From contig CM019217.1 in NCBI GenBank assembly GCA_009741485.1, positions 36,473,298-36,537,297 of the forward strand: a stretch of 64,000 nt of DNA, given 5' to 3'. This document shows, piece by piece, positions 10,401-24,400 of the stretch. Position 1 is the first letter of the stretch; each line of letters opens with the position of its first letter. Under the pieces are notes generated by a model. The model was not told the origin of the DNA and ran no database searches. It saw only the letters and a list, made by a program, of their open reading frames with translations. The stretch comes from Malurus cyaneus samueli (lineage: Eukaryota; Chordata; Aves; Passeriformes; Maluridae). Made by a program: the position numbers and the translations under genes.

Positions 10401-13400
10401 GGATTTAGGAGAAATATGCATCAAAGGTTGCTTGCTGATGAAAGCACTACATGATTCTGCATTCTGTGTCACCTTCTTTCCAGACAGTCCATACAACACC
10501 ATGGGCAGTGAGGCAATTTTCCCAGTCCACAGGAATGGGTTTAGAGAAATTTCTTCATTCTGATTGACCCAAATGTAACTTGGGCAATCATTTTAAAGCC
10601 CCACGTGCTAAGGATTTTATGACCTCAGAGCCTTTCACAAGGGCCATCTTGGGAGACAAATCAAGAAGATCTCACACTTCAAAGCCCTCGGTCTATGTTA
10701 GAACAATGGGCTGGCTTACGTGCTACCAAGATGAGAAGGGTGTGTGACGAGAGACCTCAACACCACTCACTAACACATTCAAGTAGTCACATATCCCACT
10801 TTCATTTATTTTTATATGAATTAGGCACCGCTTTCCCAGACTTATAATTAAGAGAGTTTTTCTCCTATCAGTGCTGTGTGATTGAGCTCATCCTTTTTAT
10901 AACTCAGTCCTGAGCAGATGGACTCTGCCACACCTGTTCACACTGGGGTTGTGTTCAAACCTCTCCAGATATGTGTTACTGAGACTCTGCCAAATGCATT
11001 TTTTTCACAAATTCCTTGTCCTGATTTCATTGTAGCAGTTAAACACAAACAGTTGAGACATGAAAATAAATAAGGATTATATAGAAAAGTTAATTTATTT
11101 GAAGTGAATGAACAATAGGTCAATATTCCTACACCTTTTCTAATCCTGGATTATCCATGTGGAAAATATCTATTACTCTCTTTCATCATCTATTTAGTAC
11201 AAGTTAAGAAAAAAGCTGAAAAAGTTTTAAAGCAAGTTTTTAGGTACTATCTTCTTTTTCATTGTCATGGAAATAAAGAAAAACACTGCCACAGCAAATG
11301 AAAAATCAAGGCACCTTCTGCAAGCAACCATAATTCCTTACATATCAGCTTGTCTATTCATTGCCCCAGTATCATTTATCAAACTCTTTGGAGAAAGATT
11401 AACTTTGACCCAAAAAGCAGCAAAATGAAACCTCTAAATATCATGATAATTTTAGTAAGCCCTTCAGTAATATTACTCCTTATCCTAGACTTTACTTATG
11501 TAGTCTTCCCTTTTTCTACACAAAGCTATTGATCATATTGTAAGGAGCTTGTCATGCTGAATCTCTCTCCCCTAGATTACCTAGTTTGGAAATACTTTCC
11601 TTTTAAATGTCAGTATTGATGTTCTGGGAAAAAGAGGAAATAAATATGATATAGAAAGCCTGCTGTAGAATAAGACATCTAGAAGAAAAGGGATTTTTAA
11701 ATCTATGTTATTTTTCAGAACTAAGCTAAAGACCAGCAGTCAAAGAGTTGTGAATCTCTTGTTATTTTAGCCCTGACTACACAGGATGTTTTATGTAGCC
11801 AAAAAAATCTCTTAGGGAAAAAAAACCTCGTCATGAACTCCTGGCTATAATGTCATCTTGAAAAAGGGAATATCACTGCTAATTGCATAGGGAAACAATT
11901 CCCCTTATCCCGTTCTGGTTCTATTCTTGTCTTTTTACTTTAAGGATGAGAATGACACTTCCTAATAAGCTGCATTTAGTATACTTCTCAGTAGCATGAT
12001 AATGGAGAAATCGATTTTCTGTGCCTTGTACAATGAAGGCTGCCTAGCTTTTATCTTTATGTAACAATGATAATGATAATCATTTAAACTCCTGTAGCAA
12101 TCCTTATATTTCATCCAACAGCATATAATTATGAGCTTAACAGATTTTGAAATACTTTCTTTTCAGATAGACAACAGTCATCCCTCTGAACAGAATCAGA
12201 AAAACAACTTACATGAAGAAGAATCAAAACAACTTAAACCATAAGAAAAGTTTACAAAACAAGAAAATTTAGACTTTTCTTGAAAGACATAGTCCAGAAG
12301 TGAGATGTACAAGCTAAAATGCAGACAAACCAAAAATCTAGTATGTCACTAGTGCACATTAATGTTTCCAGGAACCAGCTGGAGGCTTTGGGGTTTTGGG
12401 TTGGATTAGGATACACACCTAAACACTGTACATGCACACACTTAAACAATCTAATATGTGTTTTAATGATTGACATATATGTAAGCTTAGCATCTAATAT
12501 TGTAAAAATTAACTCAGATATAAGCTTACTAAAACTTATTGGAAATAAGGATCCAACAGAGTTCTTTATACTAGTGTTGAGGTTAAAGATGTGAGGAATC
12601 AAATATGTACAGATATACAAATTTTCAGGAATAAACTCTGACGGTTTATTCCTTTTTCTTTCTTTTGAAAGGAAAGCATCCTACATACATTTTTGTATTT
12701 TTTGAAAATGCTTTCCCAGGAATTTAGACATCATGGTAGGAAGGTTTTTTTTCAGACCAAAAAAAGAGCAAAGAGTAGATGGAACTTCAAATCTGAAGTA
12801 AAACAGCAGCAAGAGATAGCTGATGACATTGGGAAGTGACAGGACTGCTGACTGTCATCAAGCAAGTTGTCTAAATTTTCAAGAGAACAGAAAACTTGTT
12901 CATTCCTTTATTTTTAGGGGGATTGTGACTTATTCAAATGTGGGGGGTTGCATATTTTTACATCCTGATTTGCAGCTTGGACATACCTGTGTTAAAGACC
13001 TTAGTAACTTTGGGAAAGACCTCTACACACAATTCTGTCAGGGATAGTTCACAAAAATGTTGGTGTCTTACTATGAGGTAACCAATTCATGTCTGACTCA
13101 GTGGTGCTAAAGGTCCTTAGATGGGAGTGAAATAATTATGGAAACATTCTGGTGTAATCTCTGGTTAGTCTTTGCCTGATCTCTTGGAGAATGACTGGAT
13201 TTCGATTGTGTGGACATTTGGTTGGAACTGAGGGAGGACCAGGCTTCCAGAAATGGACAGGTCTGAAAACAGCTGGAATATGGTTCCACAGATGCTGTGA
13301 CAGTAACCAGAATTTATCTGTGGTATGACATATCTGTGGTATAAGACTACATTATGCACAATTATTACAGCCCTTTTTTCTGTGCCTCACCTTAACTTCT

Positions 13401-13997
13401 TGCTGAATCAGAGACTGGGGTTCCATTGTTTTACATTATTTCAAAAAGTAAAATACAGAATTAAACATCAAGTTTACCATGAAGAAATCTCTGCAAGAAG
13501 ATCTTGCAGTCACCACAGGAAACATTTTGAAATATAAACTTTGTAAGTCCTATTTAAAATAACTTTAATTAGAACATTCTGGAAACTAAATTTATCAGAA
13601 TCCATTCTTTAAAATGTTGAACCAATGTTCAATTATTTAGATTTGAATGCATAGTTGAGCACAACAAATACATCCCCATATGCTTAATTGACATTGTCCT
13701 GTCCAATCAATGCAGGTTCCTCATTCTGCAGTCTCATGGGCCATCACAGCAAGAATCATCTGGTTTCCTCCAGGCTTGGAAAAAACCCAGCAGCTTCTCA
13801 GTTCTTTACAAATTCTTTTGATCTCATTCAACAAAGAAGTACACAGACCACCAAGGCCAGCAGCATTTCAGCCTAAATGCCAAAGCTGGCTGCTCCTCAG
13901 TGGCCAGTGAGGCCAAACCTTTGTAGCCCCAGCAGTGTTAGAGCTATCAGTGCTAAGAGACACTTCTTTAAGCCCTGTTCAGCTGAGGCTCCTGGTA
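10401..13997. other. unique DNA, no gene seen
   Basis: No RNA genes, repeats or supported exons. The 122-codon frame on the minus strand at 12252-12620 and the overlapping plus-strand frame at 12319-12594 occupy the same AT-rich DNA. Neither has a recognisable domain. Confidence 0.5.
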
Positions 13998-13999
13998 CC

Positions 14000-14150
14000 A
14001 TGGTAGGTGAGAAACTGATAACTCTGTCCATTTTTATTTGTGTGTATGCTGTCCTTACTGCAAATATCTCACATGCCCAAAATGATGAAGTATTTCCTGC
14101 TGGGCAAATGTCAATTACTGGGGTCTCCAATGACCTTTTACAGTATGTTC
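14000..14150 (+). other. possible signal-peptide-encoding open frame
   Basis: ACCATGG at 13998-14004 is a near-ideal initiation context. The frame starting at 14001 begins M-V-G-E-K, then a hydrophobic stretch LITLSIFICVYAVLTA, then NISHAQNDE. That is a basic n-region, a hydrophobic core and a small-residue cleavage site, as in a secretory signal peptide. The frame continues to 14392 but becomes serine- and phenylalanine-rich and looks non-coding beyond about 14150. A good donor-like TAGGTGAGA overlaps the start codon region and argues against translation of this exact frame. The protein is not recognised, and no following exon was found. Confidence 0.15.
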
Positions 14151-17052
14151 AGCAATTATTTTATCCAACTTCTGTGTGCTTTTCAGCCAGCTTAAGCTAT
14201 CCTGTCCTGCACTGCCACAGTATAGAAACTCAGACTCTAGACTCTAGTCTACATCTGAAGTTCTCATTCTCTAATTTTCCTTTCTCTAGTTTTAACAAAT
14301 TCAGTAAAAATCCTGTGTATGACATGATCAATCTCAGTTCATTGGCTTTACTTTCTCCTCAGTTTTCACTGTTTTTTCATTATGTCACTTAATCTGATTA
14401 TTTACCAATTATCAGATTTCCTCAGAAGATACGTTGACAATGGTTGAAATCTTCATTGTTCAGGGTGAGAAAGAGAAGGGCAATGAGTGAGGCTGGGTAT
14501 CCAGAAAAATGCACTGCATTTTTCATTAGAAAAAAAAAATCCTGCCTTAGTCAGAGGATTTCAGCAGCTCTGAAGCAAGACGTGCAGCATTGCTGCTCTC
14601 TCATGAGCATAATGTCCTTTTGTTCCACATGCAGATGCTGGTGGTCAACTGGGCTTTGTCCTGCTCTCATAATCTGGCCAAGTATAAATATTTCCTGGAA
14701 TTTTTGTTATAATTTTAAGACAAAGGTCAACATTAGAGAACAGGCTATGTATCCGTCTTTTCCCTTTAGAATTAAAGCTCCTTTGTTAGTTTGCAAGAAC
14801 CTGAGCAAAGGTAAGATTTGCCAAAGGTAAGATTAAACTGAGCAACCGTAAGATTTACTTTCCCTATCTTCAAAGCATGGCCATTTGGCACATAGGAATG
14901 GCTCTGTGAGTTCTCCAGCTGACTAATCTCAAAGAAACTTTGATGATTTACTCAGTGCCTGTCTCTGACCAAGCCACAACAAATCGTGCCCCATATACCT
15001 CATGAAAGAGACGCTGTAATAAAGGAGAAGGAATGATGTTTTGTCATCTGTAAGCATCAACAGAAGCCTCTTCCTTGATAGTTGAGCTTTCAATCAGCTT
15101 TATATCTGCAGCTAGAACTTACTGCACTCAGAATGCTCACCTCAAATTGCAACAACAGCATCGAAGAAAACGAAAGAAATCAGGAAGAGGCTGTTACGGA
15201 AATTACCTCCCCTTACCTGCCAGATGTATAAGAGCATGGGTTGTACCTGCACCATATGTGGATACAGCTTCACTGTAATTTAAAGTGTAAAAGCCATCAT
15301 ATTTTTCTGTCAGGATTCAGGACTCCCCAGTGTACACTAATATGTAAAACACTTTGTTGGTATAAGGTCCAATTGCATGTGCACACATGTCAGCCTTTAC
15401 TGAGGCTCACTAAGTCATTGTCAGGCAGATGTTGTTTTGTCAGGTGTGCTTTTGTAAAACTTAAATCTGGATAACTTTCCCAGAGAGGATTTTTAAATTG
15501 GAGATGGACAAACTCAAAAGGTTCAAGAGGTTCAATTAAATAAGCATCTAAAAATCTGGTTGAATATCTGAACTGACTCAAGATCCCCAAAATAAGGGTA
15601 TAACCCTTATAAAATAGAAAAAAATTATATTATTTCCCTCTCATCATGGCTTATTAAATTTGCAGAATATTTTAAGACAGATTTTTGCAAGCCACAAAGT
15701 TTTGTTTAATGCTTGAGTAAGGTTTCAGGTCAGTTTTATTTTAGCCAAATCATTATCTTAGTCCCCAGTGTAAAACCTTGTGGACCATATTGTATTCCAT
15801 TTAACCTAAGTGGAAAATTTCCCATTATTTTGAATAAAAATAAAGAAGTTTGGAGCTGCTTATCTTACAAAGTATATCTAATGCAAAAAGCAGAAACTCT
15901 GTACAGAAATCAGGCTTTAACTTGCCCATACATTTCAATGGGAGAAACAGGGCATTGCTAACAATACCAGTGTTTCAAAAATCACTTTTTCTTCCTTGTG
16001 GGACAGCATTATGTTTGTAATTTGGGGGAGTTCAATAAAATGCTTCCCTTTTCTGCTGTAGAAAACTAACCTAAAAATAGAAGCAACTAAGTATTTGATA
16101 GACATGGGCAATTTGCAGTGTTGGATGCTGTTTGATACAGAAATGATTTGAGGTTGTTTTTTTCCCACAACAAAACAAACATAATTTTTCCCCTTCACAT
16201 GTTAAACATTTTAAAGCTCTTGATAAGCAATATAATAAAGGTTTGGCCTGACAACTGGACTTGAGGGAATAATTTGTAATGGATAATTCATTAAATAGGT
16301 ATGGCTTATTTCTTCATCTAGAAATACTCCCCTAGGGGAAGCAAAAAGTGAAGGAATTTCCTACCAAGGTTAATAGAAAATTCTTTTCAAGTCAGTAAAA
16401 TGACTCAAAATAATTCTTTCCACTTATTGTTTATTTATAATTCTGTGGTGGTAACATCTGATAATATTGCTTCATCGACAGTCATTCAGTAACTTATTTT
16501 AAAAGTCCAGAATTTTTTCTGTCACTTATTTTTCTTGTAAGTAAACTTCATCTTATGGAAGAAATATTTAGACATGTTTGTTAAAAGTATGAGAGAATTA
16601 AATAGAAAAATATTTTAATTTGCAGAATTACTTATTGTGATATGCTACCAAATATATCCAGAATATTTTTGTGGAATGGTTGCAATTCACCTGGAACCAT
16701 TGCCAATGAATCAATTGGCTTGATTGGGATACATAAAAATACAATGATTTCTACTGATATAAACAATCACTAGAAGAAAAAAATCTGAAAAAAATATAAA
16801 TGTGCAAATAGGACTTGTACAGTTCTCTGTACTTTTGACTACATTCATAAATTTACAGTAGGTCAAAAACAGATGTTGTTGGACAATCTTTATTTTCCTA
16901 CACAAATTATCAAAGATCTCATTGCTACCACCTTTCAGTCTTTGTATAGATGACCAAGAACTCTGTAGACTCTTCTCACTTGACAGATATACTGTATTAC
17001 AGATTTAATTGTTAAGCACATTAATGATGAAAAAAAATAGGAAATAGGATGA
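14151..17052. other. unique DNA, no gene seen
   Basis: AT-rich sequence with many short open frames in all phases and no recognisable domains, transposons or RNA genes. The piece near 16390-16500 reads like conserved non-coding DNA, but this cannot be tested here. Confidence 0.5.
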
Positions 17053-17735
17053 AATCACAGAATTATTTAGGTTGGAAAAGACCTCCAAGATCATCTAATC
17101 CAACCTTTGACTGATCACCACCCTGTTAACTAGACCATGACACTAAGCGCCATTTTCAGTCATTTCTTGAACACTTCCTGGGTTGGTGATTGCCCCTTCC
17201 CCCTGGAAAGTCTGTTCCAATGCTTAACAACCCTTTCCATGAATAAATTCTCTGTGATGTCCAACCTGAACGTCCTCTGGTACAACATGAAATCATATCC
17301 TCTCATCCTGTCACTTGTCAAGTGGAAGAAGAGTCCAACACCCGCTTGGGTACATCCTCAGCTCAGGTAGGTGTAGAGGGTGACAAGGTTCCTCTGAGCC
17401 TCCTTTTCTCCTGGCTAAACAACCCCAGCTCCCTCAACAGCTCCTCATCAGACCCTTCACCAGCTTCACTGCCCTTCTCTGGACATTCTCCAGCGCCTCA
17501 ATATCTTTCTTGGACACAGGATTCAAGATGTGACCTCACCACTGTAAGGTAGAGGGACAATCACTTCCCTAGGCCTGCTGGCCACACCAGGATGATTTTA
17601 GCCAGGATGCCACTGACTTTCTTGACCACCTGGACACACACTGGCTCACGTTCAGCTGCTGCTGACCAGCACCCCCAGGTCCCCTTCCACTGGGCAGCTT
17701 TCCAGCTACTCTTCCCCTGGCCAGCAGTGCTGCAT
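17053..17735 (-). mobile_element. CR1 LINE, 5'-truncated, ORF2 C-terminus plus 3'UTR
   Basis: On the minus strand this follows the CR1 ORF2 3' part: GGAAGAGTAGCTGGAAAGCT, then CCTGGGGGTGCTGGTCAGCA, GCCTAGGGAAGTGATTGTCC, GAGCTGTTGAGGGAGCTGGG and GGTTGTTAAGCATTGG. It ends with the standard CR1 end TTGGATTAGATGATC...CTTTTCCAACCTAAATAATTCTGTGAT. Translation gives recognisable CR1 reverse-transcriptase C-terminal stretches (LESCPVEGDLGVLVSSS and SRPREVIVPL) broken by stops. About 25 bases are missing where the family normally encodes residues following CVQ. Only the last ~680 bases of the element are present. It is dead and too diverged to be young. Confidence 0.93.
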
Positions 17736-18821
17736 TGGGTTATATGAGACTGATTATATGAGGCGAACCCAGAAAAGACTGAAGGGCTGTAAAAATAGAC
17801 ATTTAAATCCCAAGAAATACTTTGCTTTCAAATGAAGATATATGTCAAAAGGCAACTAATGTACCATGTTGTCTTGAGAGCATGATTCATCAGAGATGAG
17901 TCACATCTCTTGTCAGTCTTTACCTAGTGCGGTGTTTTTAGGGGTTTGCATGTTAATTGGATTACATTTAATTGTGTATTGGTTATCCTAAAGGAAGACT
18001 TCTGTTAAGCAGCCTAGATAAATCTCACCAAGATTTTTAAAGGAGATTACTATTAATGCCTCAAGCCAGAGGTAACAGAAATACCTTTTCCTCTCTTGAA
18101 TGTCACACTTCTGATCGCTCTGCTTTCTTGAAGAAGTTCTGTGAAACGAAGAGCATAAGGAGAGAGGAAGAGTTTCAGCAACTGGTACACAGAAACATCT
18201 AAGAAAAGCTCTACAGCCAATAAATATTGTGAATAATTTTTTTTTAATATTTTATGCATTTTTTTATGAAGTAAACTAAAATGCTTTAAGATGGCTTACT
18301 TACAATAAACCTATGATAAAAAAAATTGCAAACGTGTATTTAACTTTTCAGTTGGCCAGGTTTATATTTCAAATTTATGATAAATTCAAAACAATGAAAG
18401 TATTAAATTGTTTTATTGATTTTTATCCAAGCGTGGTGCTGTGGTAATTCTGATTAGTCAGGATGTGAGGTCTGGGATTATGTTCAATAGCCTGCATTTG
18501 ATTCTGATATTTCACTACAATTTTTCTGCTATTTCCAAAAACATCAGTAATAAACTGTGATGCTTATGTTGGTGGCATAGCATCAGATTTTTAATTTAAT
18601 ACTCTTATTCATAAAGATAAGAAAGGTCTAGATAATTTTCTCAGTCATGATCTTATTAATTCTGATTTATTAAAATTTCCTCTTCACCAGGATAATTTCT
18701 CAATCCAGTGATGAAATGGCTTGTCAATAGCAAAGTCTATCCTGGAGCTTCAGGATAGCTCTCTTTCATTAACTATGTTTTCACAAAAAAGGTAAAGCTA
18801 TTCATGGGGAAAAATAACTAA
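17736..18821. other. unique AT-rich DNA, no gene seen
   Basis: Nothing recognisable as gene, RNA or transposon beyond the CR1 boundary. Confidence 0.5.
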
Positions 18822-18842
18822 ATTAAATATATATATATATAT
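18822..18842. repeat. TA dinucleotide microsatellite
   Basis: AATTAAATATATATATATAT forms a short TA run, followed by more TATATA-rich DNA to 18872. It lies about 95 bases before the giant A tract. Confidence 0.85.
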
Positions 18843-18937
18843 CATACATAAAACCTATTATATATAAAATATAAAGTTGTTATGATAGGTGAAGGACTGG
18901 CAACTGTAGAAAAAAAAAACAAGCTTGTATTCTATGG

Positions 18938-19796
<859 letters not shown>

Positions 19797-20220
19797 TGCA
19801 CCAATTGTATTTGCTTCCTTTACAAAATAAAATACTGGTTGCTCTTTTCAAAGCTGGCCTTATTTTTACATGAAAAGTGAACGTTAAGATAAGGCTATAT
19901 TTTCAAACATAAAAGGATTTTCTTTATCTCACTTCCTGACATTCTGCTTTAGCTGCTTTTTCTTTAAAATAATCATTTGACCTTTTAAATTACTAAAACT
20001 GAAGATAAAATATCACAGAGCCTTTGGACCTGACAGACAACTGATCAAGTAATTTTCAATTGTTCTGTCTGTATCTTCATGTAGTGGGATGCAAAATAAA
20101 GCCACATTTGAACAGCATAAATCTGGCTTTCTGTCACTTATGTACAGAAATTTTTATATGGTCACAGAAATCCTTGGTAAAACTGACCTGCAAAAGAGTA
20201 TCCTTTTTCTGATTGTTATG
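19797..20220. other. unique AT-rich DNA, no gene seen
   Basis: Flank of the A tract. No body of a retrogene or transposon that would explain the tract is visible on this side either. Confidence 0.5.
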
Positions 20221-20312
20221 GAAAAAAAAAAAAAAAAAAAAACCAAAGGAAAAAAGCCCAAAAAACAAAAAAAAACCCACCAAAAAAAATAAACAAAAAA
20301 CAATGGTAACTT
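20221..20312. repeat. A-rich low-complexity tract
   Basis: A 21-base A run is followed by A runs broken by CC, GG, GCCC and CCC. It is a purine-biased low-complexity tract about 430 bases beyond the giant A tract. It yields lysine-rich frames with no coding value. Confidence 0.9.
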
Positions 20313-21079
20313 ATTTCATTGGGTTAGAAATTAGCTCAACCACAAATCAATGTGCACCTGCTGAAATAATTGTGTCTTTCTGGTATTTTCCACATAACAC
20401 TCCTTTACTGTGCAGTGCAGTGTAGGTAAACCACCTATCTTTTAAGTAGACCTGATGGCAATTAAATTTGATGAATAGCTGCTGTGATTCCCAGGCATTA
20501 GATATTAGTCTTTTCTTCTTTCAACCTTGCCATTAATATGAATTTTCTGCCCAAAAGTGATTTTGTAAAATGTTGTGGAATCCGAAGACAGCCAGAAGAT
20601 GTTTAAAAAGACAAAATGAGATTATAGGTCATAGATATCCTTTTAAAAAGTTGAATAAAAATGAATTGAAGGCCAGGAAGACCAGACAGAAGAAGTTCAT
20701 CTTCTCTGTTACCAGACCAGGGGTTTATGTGTGTCATGCATAAATGTGTATCACCTGTGTCATGCAGTGATAAATTTGATTAGATATACCGGCAGTGTGG
20801 CCAAGATGATTCAGGTCCTCTTCTTGTGACAGATTCCTACGATTTATGTTACATGCAAAATTTCGGTTCAGATAAACTTCATTAAAAAACACAATCCTAC
20901 AGTTTAATCATGCCAGATTTGTGCAATGTATGTTAAAAGGCACTGCAAAAAGAGCATGGACCACTAGAGGAATGAGCACGCAGTCATATGTGTGTTATTG
21001 TCTGTCCACACAACCTCCAAAGAAGTTTAAAGGAAACACCTTGAGACTTGTGTGGATTTTTATTAACCCTGCACTGTGA
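20313..21079. other. unique DNA, no gene seen
   Basis: No repeats or exons recognised. GGACCACTAGAGGAATG at 20959-20975 partly resembles a CTCF core but lacks the GGC end. Confidence 0.45.
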
Positions 21080-21420
21080 ATTGATGGGGTGCGGGGGAAA
21101 AACAAACATAGGCAGAGAAAACACAAGGCCTGCTCTGCACAAGAGCTCTTTATTGACAGTTTATGGCATAGACTTGGAGTGGCCCAATATTGCTCCTATG
21201 ACCTTTGCCTCCCAAAACTTGCAGGCATTTTGAGACTTTGTTCATCCCGTGAGGGCCTGCTGGCCTTGTCTTTGCAACATTCTTCTCAGTGTTGTTCTGG
21301 GGATTAATCGTGAGCGCTGTGGACAATTACAATGGCGTGCTTTTTGCCATCCCTTGTCCTAAATTTCTGCCAGCTTCCTTTTCGGAATCTACACACAGAC
21401 CTAGTTCAGGATTGTGACAA
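21080..21420. promoter_or_regulatory. candidate conserved non-coding block
   Basis: A more complex stretch with retained CpG sites (GGTGCGGGGG, TCATCCCGTGAG, AATCGTGAGCGCTGTGG, ATGGCGTGC) and homeodomain-like words such as GGACAATTACAATGGCG (21321-21337). No transposon match and no coding frame of note. It is proposed as regulatory from texture only. Confidence 0.2.
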
Positions 21421-24400
21421 ATTGCACAGGGCAGATTAGTATGGGGCCTACAGTTAAATAAAAGTTTGAGTTGGCACCCAAATCCCAAATTGAAAAAAAG
21501 TTGCAAGAGAGGAAAGGACATACATAGCCTTTCTTTCTTTTTTTTTTTCCTCATCCCCAGAGCGCCTTTGGTTTTTCGTTCTATGTTAGCTGGCTATTAA
21601 AAAAGAATAGCTAAAAAAATCAAGAATGGTTGATCAAGAATGCCTAACAAGAATAAGTTAAAAGCCTATGATACAGATCTTTCATTAACAAAAAATTAAT
21701 ACAGTTGGGTTTATTGCCTATATGAGTATTAAATTCATTAGGAAACTTATTTCCCTTGATCCCAGTAGACCTTTGTGTGTTATGCTCTGTTAACTTTTTT
21801 GAAATAGCTTTCTTCTCAATTTTCTCCATATCTTAAAAGGCTGCTAAGAAAGTGGACAAAGAAAAAAAGATTTGGGCTGTATATTCTAAAGCCAAGAGCC
21901 GGCAAAATGTAAAAGATCAAAATGAAAATTAAACTTGCTTCAAGAGAAATCCAACATCGCTACCAGATTCATGTTATCTAACAGGACTCATTAAAGCAAA
22001 ATTGAACAGAGCAGTAAAATAGATAATAAGGACACACTAAGTTCTAGGGCCAATTTTTCTGAGTGATTGAGTTCTTCGAGAGCTTGCAGAGATTAAAAGC
22101 CTGCAATCTATTTTCCTAACCAGAGTCCCACTGTCATGTCTTGCCAAATCTGCTTGAAAACTAGAACAGGAAATATCCTCCCAACAGTTGTATCTGTAGA
22201 TTTCTCAACTTGGGCTTTTACTCACAAATTGTATTCTGCATTTCTGGGGTATGGTTACGTTTTTGCATCTGTTAAAAAAGTTCTCAGATACATGACTTTA
22301 GCAATGGATGTTAAATATCTGTCATTCAAAAGAGCTAATAAAATGAATAATTTCAACCAAGCTGTTAAAATATGACAGCCAAGTAAGGAAAGTCAGTAGA
22401 AAACAAGATCTTTTGAAGTATCAATTACTGCATAATAATAAATCCATACAAACTGTTTCACTCTTGTTGCCCTTTTTTTCCTTGCCTTCAGCTTCAAACA
22501 TTACAATATTTGCAATACAATAAATTTTTTTAAATTGGTAAGTATATATAATGGTTGTTAGAACAAGAAAAATCACCTGTCGGACAATTCCATGAAGTGA
22601 ATAATTACAAGAAAATAGTTCTATGTACTCTACTTATAGTCCATATAGGGCACCTGGTCTCCAAGAATGGAACACCTTAAAAGGCTTATGAAAATGAAGA
22701 TAATGTCAGAATGTCCTTATTTTTTTCAGTTAAGGGATTAGCTAATAAATCATTTCTGTATGTATAGTCATACCAAATAGTTTCTTCATGAAAACGTCAA
22801 ACTTCTTCACAAACCACAGACATTTTTAGCATTTGCTACATCTTTTGGCAAGGATTTCTGAGCTGATCTATCCATCTGCACTAAAAACCTCTTCTCTGTA
22901 TGCTTCAATGATTTTTAGCTTCAATATTCATAGAAATAACAAAAAATAAAAATTATGTCTTTTTAACTTCTTCATACTAGCCTCAAGTTTATTGGCCTCT
23001 TTCATGTTCTGAATTTAAACAAAGAGCTTTGAAATAACAGTAAGTGACTATGAACCATTCTCGTTTGGAGTTTGAGAAACCCCATTTTTCACTGGAGTCT
23101 GCACATACCAGTAAAAGTCTGGGAGAAAAAACAACACTGCTCATATAAGAAAATTATACAACATTCAGAAAAATTCTACAAAACATCCATAATGCTTAAG
23201 TTTTTTTTTCTCTCTCTCCCTGATCATGTCATTATCTTCTGAGTGGCATGGTAAAGCAAAACCCAACATCAGCCCCAGCTGCTCTTTTTATAAGATGACA
23301 ACCAGGGAGTGCTTCAGCTGATAAGTGCCAAAGTGCTCCAGAAACCCATAGATACAGATGCTTTGATTTTCATGCAATTTAAAACAAAGAAAAACCTTGC
23401 TTAGGGAACAGCCAGGTTCTTCAGACTGTTTAATTCTACCATTGTTACTTTCTACTGCCTGCATATCTCAAAGGCAGCAAATTAATCTTACGTGTGAGCA
23501 GATAATGGCTGAGAGTCTACTGACAAAATAAAAAGAGCTTTGCAGAGCAGCCTGTGGGAAGAAACAAAAGCTTCAATGCAGGAAGACAGAAACAGCAGGC
23601 AACAAAGCCACGACAGATGTGGGGTAAAGAGGAAGCAATGAAACAGTGGATTTGGAAAAAAGGCAAGAGCCCAGAGAACAGAGAAGGAAGACTCAATGGA
23701 AATCAGGAAGAATGTTAAAAGTAAACGATGTCAAGATGACAGAACTCACAACTTGGCCACCAGAATAAAAAAAGAGGGAAATATCTAAGATGAACATCCT
23801 ACTTTTGTAAAAGATGGAAGCCGGGGTGTCATTGGTCTACGGGATCCTTGGCATACATTCAAGAGTGGCATGGGGATGTGGGCTGTGATGAATGGTGAGG
23901 AACCTAGGAAAGGCTGGGTTCTTGGGCTGTAGAATAAATGCACAGTTCCTGTGCCATCCCTGTCTGATGAAGTCCTGAAAGGTTCTACTAATCCTTACAT
24001 GGACAAATATGTAAATTGTTTTGGGAGCCCAATGATCTCCATGCTAAGGTCTCCTTCACTGCTCTGTGTCATGGCTACTTGACATTAGGAACAATTGAAA
24101 ACTATACAATTAATAAGGCAATTTCATAGTAAATGCTTCAACTTGTTAAATAAGGTTTTGGGTGAGTAGAAAAGGGAGTCCCACACCACATATAAATTTG
24201 TGTTGCTTGTCAGAAGCTGTGGGAAGATGACTTAGGAAGGTCATACCTCTGCCAGTCTGTATTTAAAGTGCAGATGCCTGATTTAAATTGTAATGTACGT
24301 ACTGTAAATGAGACACCAAAGAGTACAGAAGATACTGACAGGCACAGCACCACATTCCATGTTTCACTCACAGCAGAGCTGATAACTTCAAATGCTAATG

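Noticed and set aside
12252..12620. 122-codon minus-strand frame
   Set aside because: It overlaps a 91-codon plus frame in AT-rich DNA and shows no domain, splice or initiation support.
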